A DNA stretch of 18,545 bases from an uncultured Bacteroidales bacterium (GCA_937877465.1 CALFIT010000037.1:1-18545); one strand, 5' to 3'. Counted from the first letter of the stretch, positions 6,449-14,528 are shown. Numbers and translations: made by a program. The notes: generated by a model from the sequence alone, not told the origin.

Positions 6449-8992
6449 ATGAAGAAATCTGTTATCCTGCTCATCATGTTGGCCTTGGGCCTACAAGCCT
6501 TGCAAGCCAAGCCCATAGATGTCGCCCGGGCGCAAATGGCGGCACAGAAATTGGCCTCGGTCCAGATGGCGTTTAGCCGGACGACGCCCGAATGTGTGTT
6601 TACCGGCCCGCAAGAGGCATTTTATGTCTTCAGTTTTGGCGACCAAGGCTTCGTCATCATCGCGGGCGACGACGCCTATCGCCCCGTCATTGGCTATTCC
6701 GACGAGTCGGCCTTCGATGCCGCCGACATCCCGCCAGCGTTGCAGGACTATCTCGACGGCATTGCCGAAAGCATCCACCGCTTGGGCAACCGAGCCGTGG
6801 CCACGCCGAGAGTGGCTGCCGAATGGAATTCGGTGCTCGCCCACGGAAGGCTGCTGCGCCACGGCAGTCGCGGCACGGGCTATTTCTGCCAGACCAAATG
6901 GAACCAGGACTATCCGTATAACTGCCTTTGCCCCGAAGACCCTGCCGGCTCGGGCGGCCACACCTATGTGGGCTGCCTCGCCACGGCCATGGCGCAGCTG
7001 ATGCGTTTTTGGGCTTATCCCGCACAAGGCATCGGAAGCCATTGCTACAACCACAGCGACTATGGCGAGATTTGCGCCGACTTCGGCAACACGACCTACG
7101 ATTGGGATAACATGCCTAACGTGCTGAACACCAACGCTCCAGAGGTCGAAAAATTGGCTACGGGCACACTCAATTTCCATTGCGGCGTAACCATCGACAT
7201 GGGCTATGGACCCGACGGCAGCGGCGGTGCTTCGGGGCCCATCCCCGGCGCGATGCACACCTATTTCGACTATTGCGACGCCATCGTGCAGCTCCGTCGC
7301 GACGACTACGAGTTGGGAGCATGGAAGACCATGGTGCGCGAACAGTTCGACATGGGTTGGCCGATGTATTACGGCGGCTGCCAGGACGGCGGCTGCCATG
7401 CCTTCGTGTGCGACGGCTACGACGACTACGACATGTTCCACTTCAACCTCGGCTGGGGTGGCAGCAGCAACGGCTGGTACATCATCGACGAGGCGCCATA
7501 CACGAGTCCCGCCGACGCCATGTTCAACTTTGCCCCGGCACCAGTCTACAACCAGACCCCGGTGGCGCCTGCCGAGTTCGTGGCTGAAGCCGTCAGCCCC
7601 ACCGACCTGAAGACCCATCTCCATTGGATCAATCCCTCGGTCACTTTGGACGGCACGCCTTTGGATGCCCTCGACCAAATCGTGGTGCTTCGCGACAACG
7701 AAGTCATCCGCACCTTCGAGGGAGCCAACCCAGGCATTTACATGGAGATGGACGACGACGACGTGCCTTGCTACGGCATCTATCATTATGCCGTATATGC
7801 CGTCGCCAATGGCAGGGTCGGCAAGCACGCCAACGTCATGGATGTGATGGTAGGCCCCACCTGCGAGTGGCAAATCATCATGACCACCAACTCCTTCCAG
7901 GGCTGGCACGGCGGCTGCATCACGGTCTACAACAACATGGGCAGCGTGGTCGCACAGGCTACCACCACCAGCCCGACGGTCACCTCCGTCGAGCCTGACC
8001 TGCCGCTCGGCCACCTGAGCTTCGGTTGGACCGCACCCACCGAAACGGTGAACGTGATGGGCTTCGTCATCAAGGACCGCGAGGGCCACTCGGTCTATTC
8101 CTTCTCGGGCAGCTCCGACGAGATGCCTGCGGGCATTTTCTTCGAAACCAACAACACCTGTGGCGCATCGTTGGATTGCGGAACGCCCGAAAACCTCGTG
8201 GCGACGGAAGCCGAAGACGGCATCTTGCTTTCGTGGGATAGCGTTGAGAATGAGGGATATGGCTATAACCTCTATCGCGACGGGCTGCTGTTTAGGTTGG
8301 TGCCGGAGGGTAGTGCCACCGTTTTCATGGACCGCAACATGGGCTTGGGCGGACATTGCTATCGCGTGGCCGTGCTTTGCGACGGCGGCGAAAACGGCGA
8401 GTATTCCAATGAGTCGTGTACCACTTTCGGGCCTTGCTATCCGCCTCGCAATCTGGATTATGAATTGGCCAACAACTACAAGCCCAAACTGACTTGGGAA
8501 GCCCCGCAACCCAACGACGGACTGTCGGGCTATTACATCTACAGGAAGGAAGGCGACGGCGACTATCACCGCGTCAAGCTGATGGGGGCCTCGGCGGTCA
8601 CCTATACCGACAACGCCGTGAACCAAGAAGGCGACTATTATTATCGTATCTATGCCTATTACAGCGACTTGGACTGCACCTCGGCACCCGCCAACCGGAA
8701 ATATGCCGACAACGTTTTTGAGCTTCATGTCTACTATTCGCCCACGGGCGTCGACGAGGCCGATGCCAAGGTGAAGGTCTATCCCAACCCGACGGAAGGC
8801 CGCCTGACCGTTGAGGCCGAAGCCTTGCGACAAGTCACGGTCTTTAACCCGATGGGACAAATCGTAGCGCAAAAGGAAACCACTGGGAATCAAGTGACTG
8901 TGGATTTGCAAGGTGTCGCCGCCGGATTGTATCTGCTGCGCGTGGCAACCGAAAACGGAACAATAATGAAACAAGTTTCAATAGTCCGTTAA
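6449..8992 (+). CDS. Streptopain-like C10 cysteine protease with T9SS type A sorting domain
   Basis: A secreted protease of 847 residues. MKKSVILLIMLALGLQALQA is a signal peptide. Residues 21-120 resemble the C10 inhibitory propeptide (GFVIIAGDDAYRPVIGYSD at 67-85 is typical). The catalytic domain covers about 140-365: nucleophile Cys176 in YVGCLATAMAQLMRFWAYP, His317 in GGCHAFVCDGYDD, and NLGWGG (333-338) near the active site. Two fibronectin III-like segments follow (about 375-470 and 578-760) around a jelly-roll-like stretch (470-570). The end, from YPNP (778) to residue 847, is a T9SS type A sorting domain. C10 proteases include streptopain (SpeB), interpain A and the Bacteroides Bfp enzymes; this one is much longer because of its accessory domains. 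Its own promoter is at 6421. The family call is firm; the substrate is unknown. Confidence 0.93.
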   Translation: MKKSVILLIMLALGLQALQAKPIDVARAQMAAQKLASVQMAFSRTTPECVFTGPQEAFYVFSFGDQGFVIIAGDDAYRPVIGYSDESAFDAADIPPALQDYLDGIAESIHRLGNRAVATPRVAAEWNSVLAHGRLLRHGSRGTGYFCQTKWNQDYPYNCLCPEDPAGSGGHTYVGCLATAMAQLMRFWAYPAQGIGSHCYNHSDYGEICADFGNTTYDWDNMPNVLNTNAPEVEKLATGTLNFHCGVTIDMGYGPDGSGGASGPIPGAMHTYFDYCDAIVQLRRDDYELGAWKTMVREQFDMGWPMYYGGCQDGGCHAFVCDGYDDYDMFHFNLGWGGSSNGWYIIDEAPYTSPADAMFNFAPAPVYNQTPVAPAEFVAEAVSPTDLKTHLHWINPSVTLDGTPLDALDQIVVLRDNEVIRTFEGANPGIYMEMDDDDVPCYGIYHYAVYAVANGRVGKHANVMDVMVGPTCEWQIIMTTNSFQGWHGGCITVYNNMGSVVAQATTTSPTVTSVEPDLPLGHLSFGWTAPTETVNVMGFVIKDREGHSVYSFSGSSDEMPAGIFFETNNTCGASLDCGTPENLVATEAEDGILLSWDSVENEGYGYNLYRDGLLFRLVPEGSATVFMDRNMGLGGHCYRVAVLCDGGENGEYSNESCTTFGPCYPPRNLDYELANNYKPKLTWEAPQPNDGLSGYYIYRKEGDGDYHRVKLMGASAVTYTDNAVNQEGDYYYRIYAYYSDLDCTSAPANRKYADNVFELHVYYSPTGVDEADAKVKVYPNPTEGRLTVEAEALRQVTVFNPMGQIVAQKETTGNQVTVDLQGVAAGLYLLRVATENGTIMKQVSIVR

Positions 8993-8999
8993 GAAAAAT

Positions 9000-9030
9000 C
9001 TCTAAACTCTAAACCCTCAACTCTAAACTA
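9000..9030. repeat. 7-bp tandem array (CTCTAAA) upstream of mrp
   Basis: Units CTCTAAA, CTCTAAA, CCCTCAA, CTCTAAA and partial CTA, starting 7 bp after the C10 protease stop. The last unit plus the following -7 box aligns with 6403-6428 over 26 bp with three mismatches and no gaps. Confidence 0.75.
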
Positions 9031-9035
9031 TTTAT

Positions 9036-9043
9036 TACCTTTG
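9036..9043 (+). promoter_or_regulatory. -7 box (TACCTTTG) for mrp
   Basis: TACCTTTG fits TAnnTTTG, 21 bp upstream of the ATG at 9065. As at 6421, the expected -33 position is inside a heptamer array and no TTTG is present there. Confidence 0.6.
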
Positions 9044-9064
9044 CCGCGTTAATTATTTAAAATC

Positions 9065-10084
9065 ATGCTAAACAAGGAAAATGTCATTGAAGTCCTGAAG
9101 GACGTGATTTATTTCCCGAAAGGGGACAATATCGTTGCATTGAATATGGTTGACAATCTGATGGTTAGGGAGAACGCCATCCGTTTCGACCTCATCATGG
9201 AACACGCCGACGACCCGAAAAACGACATCTTGGTGAACGGTGCCAAGCGCACGCTGACCGAGGTGTTTGGCGAGGGCATCGACATCGAAATCAAGGTGGT
9301 GGAGGAGAAGACGGCCCTCTCGAAGGTGAAGCACATCATCGCCGTGGCTTCGGGCAAGGGCGGTGTCGGCAAGTCGACCGTGGCGGCCAACCTCGCCATT
9401 GCTCTCGCTCGCGCCAACCAGCGCGTGGGCTTGATCGATGCCGACATCTACGGCCCTTCCGTCCCGATGATGTTCGGCACCGAGGGCGAGCGTCCCGCCG
9501 CGTTCGAGAAAGACGGCAAGACGGTGATGCTGCCCATCGAGAAATACGGCATCAAGCTGCTGAGCATCGGCTATTTCGTCGACCCTGAGCGTCCGCTCAT
9601 CTGGCGCGGACCTATGGCTACCAGCGCTCTCAACCAGCTGATGAACGACACCCTTTGGGGCGAACTCGACTGGATGGTGGTCGACATGCCTCCCGGCACG
9701 GGCGACATCCAACTGACGCTGGCACAGCAATATAACGTGTCGGGCGCACTCATCGTCACCACGCCGCAGAAGGTGGCCTTTGCCGATGTGCTCCGTGCCG
9801 CCAACATGTTCAAGGAAGAAGCCCTGCAAATCCCGATTTACGGCTTGGTGGAGAACATGGCCTACTTCACGCCTTCCGACATGCCCGACAAGAAATACTA
9901 CATCTTCGGCAAGGAAACGGGCCAACAGTTTGCCGACCAGCTCGGCGTGCCGCTCCTCGGCCAGATACCCATCACGGAAAAGATTGCCGAATGCGGCGAC
10001 ATGGGCTTGCCGCTTGCCTTGGATGCCGACTCGCCCGTCAGCAAGGCGTTCGACAAAATCGCTCTATCGATAATGAATGCATAA
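9065..10084 (+). CDS. mrp: Mrp/ApbC-family Fe-S cluster carrier ATPase
   Basis: A cytoplasmic P-loop ATPase of 339 residues that carries or transfers iron-sulfur clusters to apoproteins. Residues 1-85 form an MIP18/DUF59-like N-terminal domain. The deviant Walker A GKGGVGKST is at 97-105, followed by the family blocks GLIDADIYGPSVPMMFG, VDMPPGTGDIQLTL and TTPQKVAFADVLRA. The CxxC pair that coordinates the bridging cluster in many Mrp/NBP35 proteins is absent: the equivalent stretch reads ENMAYFTPSDMPDKKYYIFG. As I recall, this variant is common in Bacteroidetes. It is followed after 82 bp by a NifU C-terminal-type protein, a common pairing that fits an Fe-S assembly unit. The promoter is at 9036-9043. 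Confidence 0.93.
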   Translation: MLNKENVIEVLKDVIYFPKGDNIVALNMVDNLMVRENAIRFDLIMEHADDPKNDILVNGAKRTLTEVFGEGIDIEIKVVEEKTALSKVKHIIAVASGKGGVGKSTVAANLAIALARANQRVGLIDADIYGPSVPMMFGTEGERPAAFEKDGKTVMLPIEKYGIKLLSIGYFVDPERPLIWRGPMATSALNQLMNDTLWGELDWMVVDMPPGTGDIQLTLAQQYNVSGALIVTTPQKVAFADVLRAANMFKEEALQIPIYGLVENMAYFTPSDMPDKKYYIFGKETGQQFADQLGVPLLGQIPITEKIAECGDMGLPLALDADSPVSKAFDKIALSIMNA

Positions 10085-10094
10085 CAAATGGTAA

Positions 10095-10133
10095 GCCCCG
10101 TAGGGGGCGACACATCAGCAAGCAGGCGATGTG
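10095..10133. repeat. Two small hairpins between mrp and the NifU-like gene
   Basis: GCCCC (10095-10099) pairs with GGGGC (10104-10108), and CACATC (10111-10116) pairs with GATGTG (10128-10133) around an 11-nt loop. The paired GC-rich hairpins in the mrp-nifU gap look like a REP-type extragenic element or an intra-operon RNA processing/stability signal. There is no T-run, so a terminator is unlikely. Confidence 0.45.
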
Positions 10134-10166
10134 AGTCCCTGCCCAACAACGCAAACAGTAATAGCA

Positions 10167-10418
10167 ATGGATAAAGAAACAATACAAAGCAAAGTAATCA
10201 ACGTGCTCGAACAAGTGCGTCCCTACCTCCAGCAGGACGGCGGCGACGTCAGCTTCGTGGAGCTTACCGACGACAACGTGGTGATGGTGGAACTGACCGG
10301 CTCGTGCGGCAGCTGCCCCTACAGCACCATGACCCTCAAAAACGGCATTGAGAATGTGATGAAAAAGGCCATCCCCGAAATCAAGGCCGTGGAAAACGTG
10401 GAGGCATTGGATTTATAA
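10167..10418 (+). CDS. NifU C-terminal domain-type Fe-S scaffold protein
   Basis: A small cytoplasmic protein of 83 residues. I take the start at ATG 10167 (MDKETIQSKV), since the 12 residues of the longer frame (from 10131) are not family-like and overlap the hairpin. The NifU-like C-terminal domain covers nearly all of it: VLEQVRPYLQQDGGDVSFVE (13-32), then VELTGSCGSCPYSTMTLKNG with the cluster-binding CxxC pair Cys47/Cys50. Proteins of this kind hold a 4Fe-4S cluster for transfer, and lie downstream of mrp here, probably co-transcribed. The length is typical for stand-alone NfuA/NifU-CTD proteins. Confidence 0.92.
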   Translation: MDKETIQSKVINVLEQVRPYLQQDGGDVSFVELTDDNVVMVELTGSCGSCPYSTMTLKNGIENVMKKAIPEIKAVENVEALDL

Positions 10419-10446
10419 CTAATTGTATAACATAAAACTAACGAAA

Positions 10447-12084
10447 ATGAAAAAAGCTTTATTCTCATTGGCTGCTGTGCTGCTGCTTGCAGTGAGCGGC
10501 ATTGCGCAAACGACCTACACCATGGTCAACTCGGCCTCGCAGCTTGTGCCGGGCCAGTACATCCTCGTGGGCTACGACAACGACAACCAAGCCTTTGTCA
10601 TGGGCTACCAGAAGTCGAACAACCGTCACGCCCTCGAAATCACCGACAACGGCGGCGTCATCGTGGCTACCGTGGCCACCGACCCCTCTTCGCAGACGGA
10701 GCCTTTCGAGTTCACCCTCGACGGCGCTCCGGGCGAATGGACCATCTATGATCCGTTGAACGAAGGCTACCTCTATGCCGCTGGCGGCGGTAACTACCTC
10801 CGCACCCAAAGCACCCTCGACGACAAAGGCCGCTGGACCATCACCGACGGCGAGGAAGGCGGCATGGTGCCCGTCAGCAACGGCGGCGTGGAGCAGTGCT
10901 ACATGCGCTACAACATCACCTCGACCCTGTTCGGCTGCTACAAGGAGTCGTCGAATGTGGCCGCCACGGTCTATTTCTTCAAGGCCGGCGGCAGTGCCCA
11001 GCCCGACCCCGAGCCGAGCAACTATCCCACCAACTTCGCCGCTGCAGTGAATGGCGTGGACGTGACCCTCACTTGGACCGACGCCACGGGTAGCCAACTG
11101 CCCGCCAAGTACTTGGTTCTGGCCTCGACGGGCAACATCACCGTTCCCACCGACGGCACGCCTGTCGCCAACAGCGATATGGCCCAAAACGTGAACTATG
11201 GCGTGCAGACCGTGACCTTCAGCGGCTTGGAAGGCGGCCAAACCTATCATTTCGCCATCTTCCCCTACACCAACAGCGGCAGCAACATCGACTACAAGAC
11301 CGACGGTACTTATCCCACGGCCAATGCCACCACCGACAACATCGAGTATTTGCTCTTTGAAGACTTCGACGAAGACCTCGGCGTGTTCTTTGCATACGAT
11401 GCTTACGGCGACCAAAGCTGGCACCAAGGCTCCTACCAAGGCACGACTTACGCCAACATGAACGGCTACGCCAACTCGACGTACAACCAGAACGAAGACT
11501 GGCTTATTGGCTATGTTCAAGTGCCTGATTTGACCTTCACCGATCTCTTTGTTGGGTTCCGCACGGCCATGAAATTTGACGGCGACCCGTTGCGCGTGGC
11601 CATTTCCACTGACTACGATGGGCAAAGCGACCCCACCGACTTCGAATGGGAAGACATCACCGATGCCTTCGACTTCTCGACGGGCAACTATGAATGGGTT
11701 GAGTCGGGAGTGGTCAATGTGCTTGGTTTGGTTGACAGCGAAAGTTTCTATATCGCTTTCATCTATACCAGCACCGATCAAGCCGCTTCTTCTTGGGAGA
11801 TCGACTATGTGAAAGTTTGGGGCGCGTTTATTGCCTCTGTCGGCGACAACAATGCCCAAGCCATCAGCCTCTATCCCAATCCCGCCCGCGAGCAGGTGTC
11901 GTTCACGCTCGAAAGCGACGCCCAAGTGAGCGTTTTCGACATGACGGGCCGCAAGGTGAGCGAAAGAAATATGACCACTGGCCAAGCCAACCTCAACGTG
12001 AGCGACCTCGAAAACGGCGTTTATTTCGTCAACTTCCGCTTCGCCAACGGCACGACGGCAGTCTCCAAGTTCGTGAAGTTCTGA
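10447..12084 (+). CDS. T9SS-secreted protein with choice-of-anchor J-like domain
   Basis: 545 residues. I start at ATG 10447, giving a clean signal peptide (MKKALFSLAAVLLLAVSGIAQ); the frame itself opens at 10423. Residues 22-182 form a beta-rich domain of unknown function, with a VPGQYILVGYDN block like those found in Bacteroidales surface proteins. About 190-297 resembles a fibronectin III domain. About 300-462 looks like a choice-of-anchor J (cleaved adhesin) domain, with LLFEDFDED, NQNEDWLIGYVQVPD and SWEIDYVKVWG. The YPNP at 476 opens a T9SS type A sorting domain through 545. No catalytic motif is evident, so adhesion or binding is more likely than enzymatic activity. It begins 28 bp after the NifU-like gene without a recognisable promoter, so it may be expressed by read-through. 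Confidence 0.82.
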   Translation: MKKALFSLAAVLLLAVSGIAQTTYTMVNSASQLVPGQYILVGYDNDNQAFVMGYQKSNNRHALEITDNGGVIVATVATDPSSQTEPFEFTLDGAPGEWTIYDPLNEGYLYAAGGGNYLRTQSTLDDKGRWTITDGEEGGMVPVSNGGVEQCYMRYNITSTLFGCYKESSNVAATVYFFKAGGSAQPDPEPSNYPTNFAAAVNGVDVTLTWTDATGSQLPAKYLVLASTGNITVPTDGTPVANSDMAQNVNYGVQTVTFSGLEGGQTYHFAIFPYTNSGSNIDYKTDGTYPTANATTDNIEYLLFEDFDEDLGVFFAYDAYGDQSWHQGSYQGTTYANMNGYANSTYNQNEDWLIGYVQVPDLTFTDLFVGFRTAMKFDGDPLRVAISTDYDGQSDPTDFEWEDITDAFDFSTGNYEWVESGVVNVLGLVDSESFYIAFIYTSTDQAASSWEIDYVKVWGAFIASVGDNNAQAISLYPNPAREQVSFTLESDAQVSVFDMTGRKVSERNMTTGQANLNVSDLENGVYFVNFRFANGTTAVSKFVKF

Positions 12085-12097
12085 TACAGACGCGATA

Positions 12098-12177
12098 GCG
12101 TCATTGCGAGGAACGAAGCAATCCAGAGCGCCAGTTTATCCCCTGGATTGCTTCGTCGTTCCTCCTCGCAATGACGC
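12098..12177. repeat. 80-bp palindromic dispersed repeat (GTCATTGCGAGG family)
   Basis: The left arm (12098-12126) starts GCGTCATTGCGAGGAACG and ends GAAGCAATCCAG. The right arm (12143-12177) is its reverse complement with two 3-nt insertions, and a 16-nt loop separates them. The core GTCATTGCGAGG...GAAGCAATCC is one I recognise as a widespread extragenic palindrome in many bacteria. It fills most of the gap between the T9SS protein and the next gene and, as RNA, would fold into a long hairpin that could act as a barrier to read-through or to decay. Confidence 0.85.
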
Positions 12178-12199
12178 AAAGCGACGACAAGATGAAACA

Positions 12200-13759
12200 A
12201 TGAAACAGCGACTACTCATAGTATTTTTGATGCTCTCCTGCTTCGCCTTCGCCCAGCAGGTGGAGCCGGTGCGCTATGAGGTGAGCCGTTGGAACAAGGA
12301 GCAAGGCTGTCATTTCCAGCCCTTTGGCAAGCAAGGCGGGATGATGTGCGCCGAGACCGACCGAACCGACAAGGACAAACACCGCCTGTGGAGCTTCGCC
12401 ACCCTCGACACCATGCTCTACGAAACCCGCAGCGACTTGATTCCCCTGCCCGAAAAGCTCAAGTTCCTCGACTCGGGCAGCGACGGGCGTTTTGCGGCTT
12501 TCTGCTTCGTCAACGACGGCAACAAGAAAGCCGCCGACTCGCTCGATTTCCTTGTCGTGGCCTTCGACAGGCAAGAAAACGCCTTCCGCACCTTTTGGGA
12601 CAAATGGCCGGAGAAGTCGGTGCCGCTGTCCATTGAGGTCGTTGACGGCACGATGATGTTGGCCCTGAACAACAAAAGCGGCAACGGCAGCCTGCGTTTC
12701 TACGACCTGACTTCTGACGGCAACCGCGTGGTAACGCCTTCGCCTTCAAGCAGTTTCGTGCTGTTCAAGACGGATGCCTTTGCCAAGGAGCATTGCTTCG
12801 TGGTGGCCGCCAAGGAGTTTGAGAACAAGCGTTTCGCCTCCACGTCGTTTTTGGTCTATTCCCCGACGGGCAACCTGCAAGGCAGCTATCGCTACGACAA
12901 CATCCCCAACGCCGCCTTGGGTCGCATGGGCTTCCGCTTCGACGAGAGCCGCAACTTCGTGGTCATCGGCACTTTGGAACGCGAAACCGGGCGCAAGGTC
13001 AACCTCGAAGGCATTACCGAAAACTTCGACAAGGAGAGCGTCGGCGTAGTGTGGATGCGCTTCGCTTCGGCCACGCCCGACAGCCATGTCTATCTCTTCA
13101 AGGACATGCCCGACATCGAGCACGCCCTGACCGCCTCCGACCGCGTGCGGGTGCGCGAGGAACGCCTGAAGAACCAAAAGAAGGAGAACCCCACAAAGGG
13201 CGAAATCGCCTTCCAGTTCCTTGCGCCACGGGTGACCGACTTCGGCGACCTGACCGTGTTTTCCGTCGAGGCGTTCATGCCTTACTACCACACCGAGACA
13301 CGCATGAGCTACGGCCATTACGGCTACTACGGCGGCTATCCCTACACTTACACCGTGTTCGACGGCTACGACTTCTTCAGCGAGATCATCCTTGCCTTCG
13401 ACCGCGACGGCCATCTGCAATGGCAGCAGTCGGTGAAGTTCGACAACGAGCTGACCTACGAGCTGTCGGCCCACGCCGCCGAGGGCGTTTGCTTCGACGA
13501 GTTGGTGGTAGCCTCGCCCTATCGCAACAACTTGCGCTACACGGCTTTCGATGCCGCCGGCCAAGCCTTGATGAACCAACAGAGCGAGAAGATTGCCCCC
13601 ATCCATGGTGCCGATTATGTGGAAGACGAGTATTTCGCCCAAGTCGCGCAGTGGTACGACACACGCTTCCTCGTCTTTGGCTCGCAAATCATCCAAAACA
13701 GCACCCAACCCAAGCCGAGGCGGACGGTGTTTTATCTGCAAAAGGTTCAATACGAATAA
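12200..13759 (+). CDS. Exported protein of unknown function
   Basis: 519 residues, not assigned to a known family with confidence. I start at ATG 12200, which gives a signal peptide (MKQRLLIVFLMLSCFAFAQQ); the longer frame from 12104 would read through the palindromic repeat. There is no lipobox and no T9SS tail, so it is probably periplasmic. The body alternates hydrophobic strands with polar turns in a beta-propeller-like way: AFDRQENAFRTFW (121-133), LVYSPTGNLQGSYRYD (218-233) and LAFDRDGHLQWQQSVKFD (398-415) are blade-like. A lysine/glutamate-rich helix (315-335) and a Tyr/Gly-rich segment (MSYGHYGYYGGYPYTYTVFD, 369-388) stand out. It is followed after 3 bp by the methyltransferase-like gene, so the two are probably co-transcribed. 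Its closest relatives are likely to be hypothetical proteins of other Bacteroidales. Confidence 0.8.
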   Translation: MKQRLLIVFLMLSCFAFAQQVEPVRYEVSRWNKEQGCHFQPFGKQGGMMCAETDRTDKDKHRLWSFATLDTMLYETRSDLIPLPEKLKFLDSGSDGRFAAFCFVNDGNKKAADSLDFLVVAFDRQENAFRTFWDKWPEKSVPLSIEVVDGTMMLALNNKSGNGSLRFYDLTSDGNRVVTPSPSSSFVLFKTDAFAKEHCFVVAAKEFENKRFASTSFLVYSPTGNLQGSYRYDNIPNAALGRMGFRFDESRNFVVIGTLERETGRKVNLEGITENFDKESVGVVWMRFASATPDSHVYLFKDMPDIEHALTASDRVRVREERLKNQKKENPTKGEIAFQFLAPRVTDFGDLTVFSVEAFMPYYHTETRMSYGHYGYYGGYPYTYTVFDGYDFFSEIILAFDRDGHLQWQQSVKFDNELTYELSAHAAEGVCFDELVVASPYRNNLRYTAFDAAGQALMNQQSEKIAPIHGADYVEDEYFAQVAQWYDTRFLVFGSQIIQNSTQPKPRRTVFYLQKVQYE

Positions 13760-13762
13760 GTT

Positions 13763-14431
13763 ATGATTGGAAGCTACCTGAAATATCTGTTGCAGCGCAA
13801 GAGCAAGTACTCGATTCACTCGCCTTTTGTCTATGACTTTATGGCTAAGGTGCTGTACGACAAAGGCTCCAACCGCGATTACGACATGATGCTGCGCGTC
13901 AGCCATTTGCTCGACGGCAAGAAGTTTGCCACGCGGTCGCGACGCAAGCAGAGCCGCTTCCTGTATCGCTTGGTGCATTATCTTGAGCCTGAGACGGTGT
14001 TGAGCTTCGGTCGCGTTTCGGCCTTGAATACCAGCGCACTGGCTTTGGGCAACTTGCAGACGAAGGTCTATTTGGAGCAGTCGGCTGAGTTTTTGGAGAC
14101 CTTGAACTCGATGGGCGTGGTCAACGTGAGCCTCATCCATCAGGACATCGACGAGGAAGAGATGATAGAGCGGTTCAATACCGGCTTTGTGCTTTATGGC
14201 ATCGACGACTTCGGCGAGGACACTTGGAACAACCTCGAATACGGCTTGGCCCAGTCCGACGACGACACGGTGTTGGTCTTCGAGGGCATCCACCACTCGC
14301 GACGCACCGAGGCCGCTTGGGAGGCCATCAAGGCCGACGAAGGCGTCACACTCACCATGGACTTGTACAGCATGGGCTTGGTCTTCTTCCGCGAAGGCAT
14401 TGAGAAACAACATTTTGTATTGAAGTATTAA
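13763..14431 (+). CDS. Class I SAM-dependent methyltransferase-like protein (degenerate)
   Basis: A 222-residue cytoplasmic protein starting 3 bp after the previous stop. The N-terminal YLKYLLQRKSKYSIHSPFVY block (5-24) is typical of a Bacteroidetes group annotated as class I methyltransferases. A Rossmann-like order follows: ETVLSFGRVSALNTSALAL (77-95) where motif I should be, KVYLEQSAEFLETL (101-114) as the second strand, GFVLYGIDDF (141-150), and VLVFEGIHHSRRTEAAW (170-186), which corresponds to the 'DNIxWSxxMxxAW' part of functional members. The usual glycine-rich ExGxxxG motif is not intact (FGRVSALNT) and the metal- or substrate-contacting Asp is replaced by Glu173-Gly. It may have lost catalysis or bind a different ligand. 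The substrate is unknown. Confidence 0.7.
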   Translation: MIGSYLKYLLQRKSKYSIHSPFVYDFMAKVLYDKGSNRDYDMMLRVSHLLDGKKFATRSRRKQSRFLYRLVHYLEPETVLSFGRVSALNTSALALGNLQTKVYLEQSAEFLETLNSMGVVNVSLIHQDIDEEEMIERFNTGFVLYGIDDFGEDTWNNLEYGLAQSDDDTVLVFEGIHHSRRTEAAWEAIKADEGVTLTMDLYSMGLVFFREGIEKQHFVLKY

Positions 14432-14477
14432 TATGTCACAAAACATTCAAAACCAAGCAAAACTTTTGTTTTTTGTG

Positions 14478-14528
14478 GGCGGCTCAACCAACTGGTTGGC
14501 CGCCGGAAAGCGAGCCGGTTGGCAGCTT
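14478..14528 (+). promoter_or_regulatory. Two adjacent hairpins in the leader of the cobalamin adenosyltransferase gene
   Basis: Hairpin 1: GGCGGC (14478-14483), a bulged T, CAACC, loop AACT, GGTTG, GCCGCC (to 14504), 11 pairs in all. Hairpin 2: AAGC (14508-14511) with GCTT (14525-14528) and inner GCC/GGC. GGTTGGC is repeated in both (14494-14500 and 14517-14523). The structures sit about 50-100 nt before the ATG. They lack the conserved GCCACTG core of a cobalamin riboswitch and have no following T-run, so a regulatory role is inferred only from position. Confidence 0.4.

Noticed and set aside
6491..8974. 827-codon open frame on the minus strand opposite the C10 protease
   Set aside because: It mirrors the protease gene almost end to end, has no signal, motif or promoter, and arises because codons ending in G or C leave few stops on the opposite strand.
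12746..14446. 566-codon minus-strand frame spanning the exported protein and methyltransferase-like genes
   Set aside because: It crosses two plus-strand genes with better codon use and domain evidence; it is an antisense shadow.
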